From the NCBI RefSeq assembly GCF_948948975.1, contig NZ_CARBVX010000029.1, positions 1-14,914 of the forward strand: a DNA stretch of 14,914 bases, written 5' to 3'. This DNA comes from an uncultured Lactobacillus sp. Lineage in GTDB: Bacteria > Bacillota > Bacilli > Lactobacillales > Lactobacillaceae. Numbering within the stretch: position 1 is the first letter of the stretch; the number at the start of each line of letters is the position of its first letter. Below the pieces are notes generated by a model. That model saw nothing but the letters and a program-made list of their open reading frames with translations, had not been told where the DNA came from and did not search any database. Made by a program: the position numbers and the translations under genes. Shown here one piece after another: positions 12,925 through 14,914 of this stretch.

Positions 12925-14034
12925 ATGAATCTAACATATCTTAAATCCAACTTGTTAATTGTCTTAAAATCAAAGAAAAACCAACTTCTTATTGTTATTC
13001 TTATCCTATTTTCAACCTTTTCTTTATTTATAGTCGAAAATCAAAAAATAGGAGATGGAACAAAAAGCTGGGAAACTTATAGCGAATCCTTGCAGGCGAA
13101 TGCTAATTATTTTGACAGTGAAATGCTAAAAAAATCTACTTATAAGAATACCTATGACAATTTAAATAAACAAGCTCAGGAATTAGCTAGTTTACAAAAT
13201 AGTCAAGTATTTACCGATCCTGTGCAATATTTAAACAGCTATCGCAATTTGCTAACTACTATGCAAGCAGGCTATACGAACCACTATGCTGGAGCTAATA
13301 CATTAAATGTGCCATCGCAATTTTTTATTAGCAAGGAATTGAATCGGATTAATTATTTAATTAAGCATAAGATTCCGATTGTAATGAATAATGAAAGTTC
13401 AGCAACATATTTAATTTATGTTTTATCATTTTTAGGTACTATTATCTTCTTTTATATTTCTTTCATCTCGGCTGATAGCTGGATTATTAACTTGAAGCAT
13501 CAATCAGTCTTAAAAAATATTCCTTATTTCTTTAAAGACGAGATAATTGGAAAGATTGGTATTAACTTTATCTTAGTTTTCTCATCAGTATTACTCTCTA
13601 TAATTGGAGCTTATGTATTTGCTGGTATAAAACATAATTTTGTTACTTTAAACTATCCAGTTAATTTTTATTTTACTCATGCACTTACTATTCCCTTGTG
13701 GAGTTATTGCCTTGTCTTTTTAGCATATCTTTCTGGATTAGTTATTTTTGTTACAAGTTTAAGTATGTTTTTAAATCAGATAACTAAGAACATTTATTTA
13801 ACTATCTTCATCGAAGGCAGTATTTACGCTTTATTATTTTTACCAAAAGATATTTTGAAGTGGCTTGTATTTTTACCATCGCCATATTTAGATTTAACCA
13901 ATCTATTTAATGGAGACCTTGCAAGTAATTTGCATTTAACCAATGTTAATTTTCTGACTGGCTACTTAGTACTTCTAATCTGGTCATTGATTTTGATTTA
14001 TGGATTTAAGTATCTAGGGGAGAGGAAGGGATGA
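12925..14034 (+). CDS. ABC-2-type transporter permease subunit 1
   Basis: A 369-residue membrane protein with one N-terminal helix (about 18-37), a large outside domain (about 38-155, rich in Asn, Gln and Tyr), and a cluster of helices near 161-183, 208-232, 255-285, 288-306 and 343-361. This one-plus-five topology is typical of ABC-2 or lantibiotic-immunity-like permeases. A cytosolic loop carries SVLKNIP, shared with the next gene. The substrate is unknown. The ATG has AAGGAAG about nine bases upstream. Its TGA overlaps the ATG of the next gene (ATGA at 14031-14034). No ATPase partner is visible on either side within the window. Confidence 0.8.
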   Translation: MNLTYLKSNLLIVLKSKKNQLLIVILILFSTFSLFIVENQKIGDGTKSWETYSESLQANANYFDSEMLKKSTYKNTYDNLNKQAQELASLQNSQVFTDPVQYLNSYRNLLTTMQAGYTNHYAGANTLNVPSQFFISKELNRINYLIKHKIPIVMNNESSATYLIYVLSFLGTIIFFYISFISADSWIINLKHQSVLKNIPYFFKDEIIGKIGINFILVFSSVLLSIIGAYVFAGIKHNFVTLNYPVNFYFTHALTIPLWSYCLVFLAYLSGLVIFVTSLSMFLNQITKNIYLTIFIEGSIYALLFLPKDILKWLVFLPSPYLDLTNLFNGDLASNLHLTNVNFLTGYLVLLIWSLILIYGFKYLGERKG

Positions 14035-14873
14035 AAATGAAGAAACAATATTTTATTTTTCAACTAAAATGCTTTTTCACTAATCCTAAAAATATTGGTT
14101 TATTTGTTTTAACTTTTATTCTTTCTTTATATTTTGGCTTAGTTAGCGTACCTAATCGGCAAATAATTGAAAAAGTTGATCCTTATGCAATTAAGGGAGA
14201 ATACCAACGATATAATTTATTCTTGAAAAAAGCAGTAACAAAAATAAATGAAATGCAGAAATCAAAAAATGCACATGAGGTGCCGAATGAAGGATATGTT
14301 AATGCTCTAAAAACTTATCCTGCTATTCTAAAATTTGATAAACATCGTCTTCATGGAATTAAGACAAACAATTGGAGAGAATATGCTATTTACTCAAGCA
14401 GGTGGTATAAAGATGTTGATCATTTGATTTTTGTAGATGAGAATGAACAATTTCTATATCCCGTTCAGTATTACCAAAATAATAATTATAGGGAGGATGG
14501 GCACTTTGGTTATCAAAGAACAGCCCATTTATATGACGCTCTAGTTAAAAGCAAACAGCCACTTACTAGGAATACTATCGAGGAAAGAACTACTTTACAA
14601 ATATTGCAAAATTCTATATCAGGTTGGACAGCTCTAATATTAATTATTATTGTGATCTTTTTTGCAGCGGATATTGTACCTAACGATCGTAAGAACAAAT
14701 CGGTCTTAAAAAATATTCCCTTAAGTAAAAATTCTATCCTTTGGATTAAAACGCTAGTAGTTGAAATAGGCGTCGGGATAAATTTTTTACTAGCTTTAGT
14801 GGTAATTACTTTATGTACAGCTCCAAAATACGGCTTTGGTTCATTTGATTTGAGAACGACTTTTTCTACGTAA
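14031..14873 (+). CDS. ABC-2-type transporter permease subunit 2, C-terminally truncated
   Basis: A 280-residue paralogue of the upstream permease: N-terminal helix (about 20-40), outside domain (about 41-195), helix 196-214, loop with NKSVLKNIPLSKNS, and helix 238-262. Aligned with the first permease, the stretch APKYGFGSFDLRTTFST corresponds to GIKHNFVTLNYPVNFYF, after which the first protein goes on for about 120 residues with further helices. Here the frame stops at 14871-14873 and the stop is the first base pairs of a terminator hairpin. The protein probably lacks its last three membrane helices and may not assemble. The start overlaps the previous stop (ATGA), with GGGAGAGGAAGGG ahead, so translation is coupled. 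It could be labelled a pseudogene. Confidence 0.75.
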   Translation: MKMKKQYFIFQLKCFFTNPKNIGLFVLTFILSLYFGLVSVPNRQIIEKVDPYAIKGEYQRYNLFLKKAVTKINEMQKSKNAHEVPNEGYVNALKTYPAILKFDKHRLHGIKTNNWREYAIYSSRWYKDVDHLIFVDENEQFLYPVQYYQNNNYREDGHFGYQRTAHLYDALVKSKQPLTRNTIEERTTLQILQNSISGWTALILIIIVIFFAADIVPNDRKNKSVLKNIPLSKNSILWIKTLVVEIGVGINFLLALVVITLCTAPKYGFGSFDLRTTFST

Positions 14874-14908
14874 AGTCAAGCACAATAGGATGTTTGACTT
14901 TATTTTTT
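14871..14908 (+). terminator. Terminator overlapping the stop of truncated permease 2
   Basis: TAAAGTCAAGCA (14871-14882) pairs with TGTTTGACTTTA (14891-14902), one G-U wobble, eight-base loop, then TTTTTT. The stop codon is the outermost part of the left arm. Confidence 0.85.
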
Positions 14909-14914
14909 AGTTGT

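Noticed and set aside
14513..14698. Minus-strand 61-codon frame within permease 2
   Set aside because: Antisense shadow of a coupled, motif-supported membrane protein gene.

Overview
The window looks like a chromosomal segment of a host-associated Lactobacillus, most probably of the L. gasseri / L. johnsonii type. The reasons are the AT-rich composition, AGGAGG-type ribosome binding sites, A/T-flanked hairpin terminators, and a bile salt hydrolase whose catalytic residues sit at the numbering known from Lactobacillus enzymes. The species call is an inference from recognised protein families; no rRNA or other marker is present. No tRNA, rRNA, CRISPR array or intact insertion sequence was seen.

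Layout. Positions 1-2170 hold the tail of an upstream gene and its terminator, a broken 3' portion of a manganese/NRAMP transporter (mntH), an intact YqeM-like methyltransferase, and a frameshifted remnant of a matrixin-type zinc metalloprotease on the minus strand. Positions 2264-3241 encode an intact bile salt hydrolase. Positions 3411-5917 (minus) encode two paralogous AAA+/STAND-like ATPases with C-terminal winged-helix-like ends. Each is preceded by its own private set of 10-bp phased repeats that run up to its ribosome binding site. Divergently, 6134-8655 encodes a UvrA-like twin-ABC ATPase whose first few codons are put out of frame by one missing base in an A-tract. Positions 8845-9297 encode an unrecognised 150-aa protein. 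A small quinol-monooxygenase-like protein and thiol peroxidase (tpx) follow on the minus strand. A possible rarA 3' remnant, an amidohydrolase, a 79-aa helical protein and a Bax-inhibitor-1/YccA membrane protein follow on the plus strand. The window ends with two translationally coupled ABC-2-type permeases, the second cut short and running straight into a terminator hairpin.

How it fits together. Most genes are single units closed by their own terminator, several of them bidirectional between convergent genes. Thiol peroxidase and the ABM-domain protein fit oxidative or electrophile stress, and bile salt hydrolase fits gut life. The segment carries many damaged genes (mntH, metalloprotease, uvrA-like, possible rarA, second permease), so it reads as a decaying accessory stretch; some single-base lesions could also be assembly errors. 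The best candidate for something undescribed is the ATPase pair: same protein architecture, same promoter architecture, but different repeat words. This suggests two self-regulating ATPase/iteron modules with diverged specificity.
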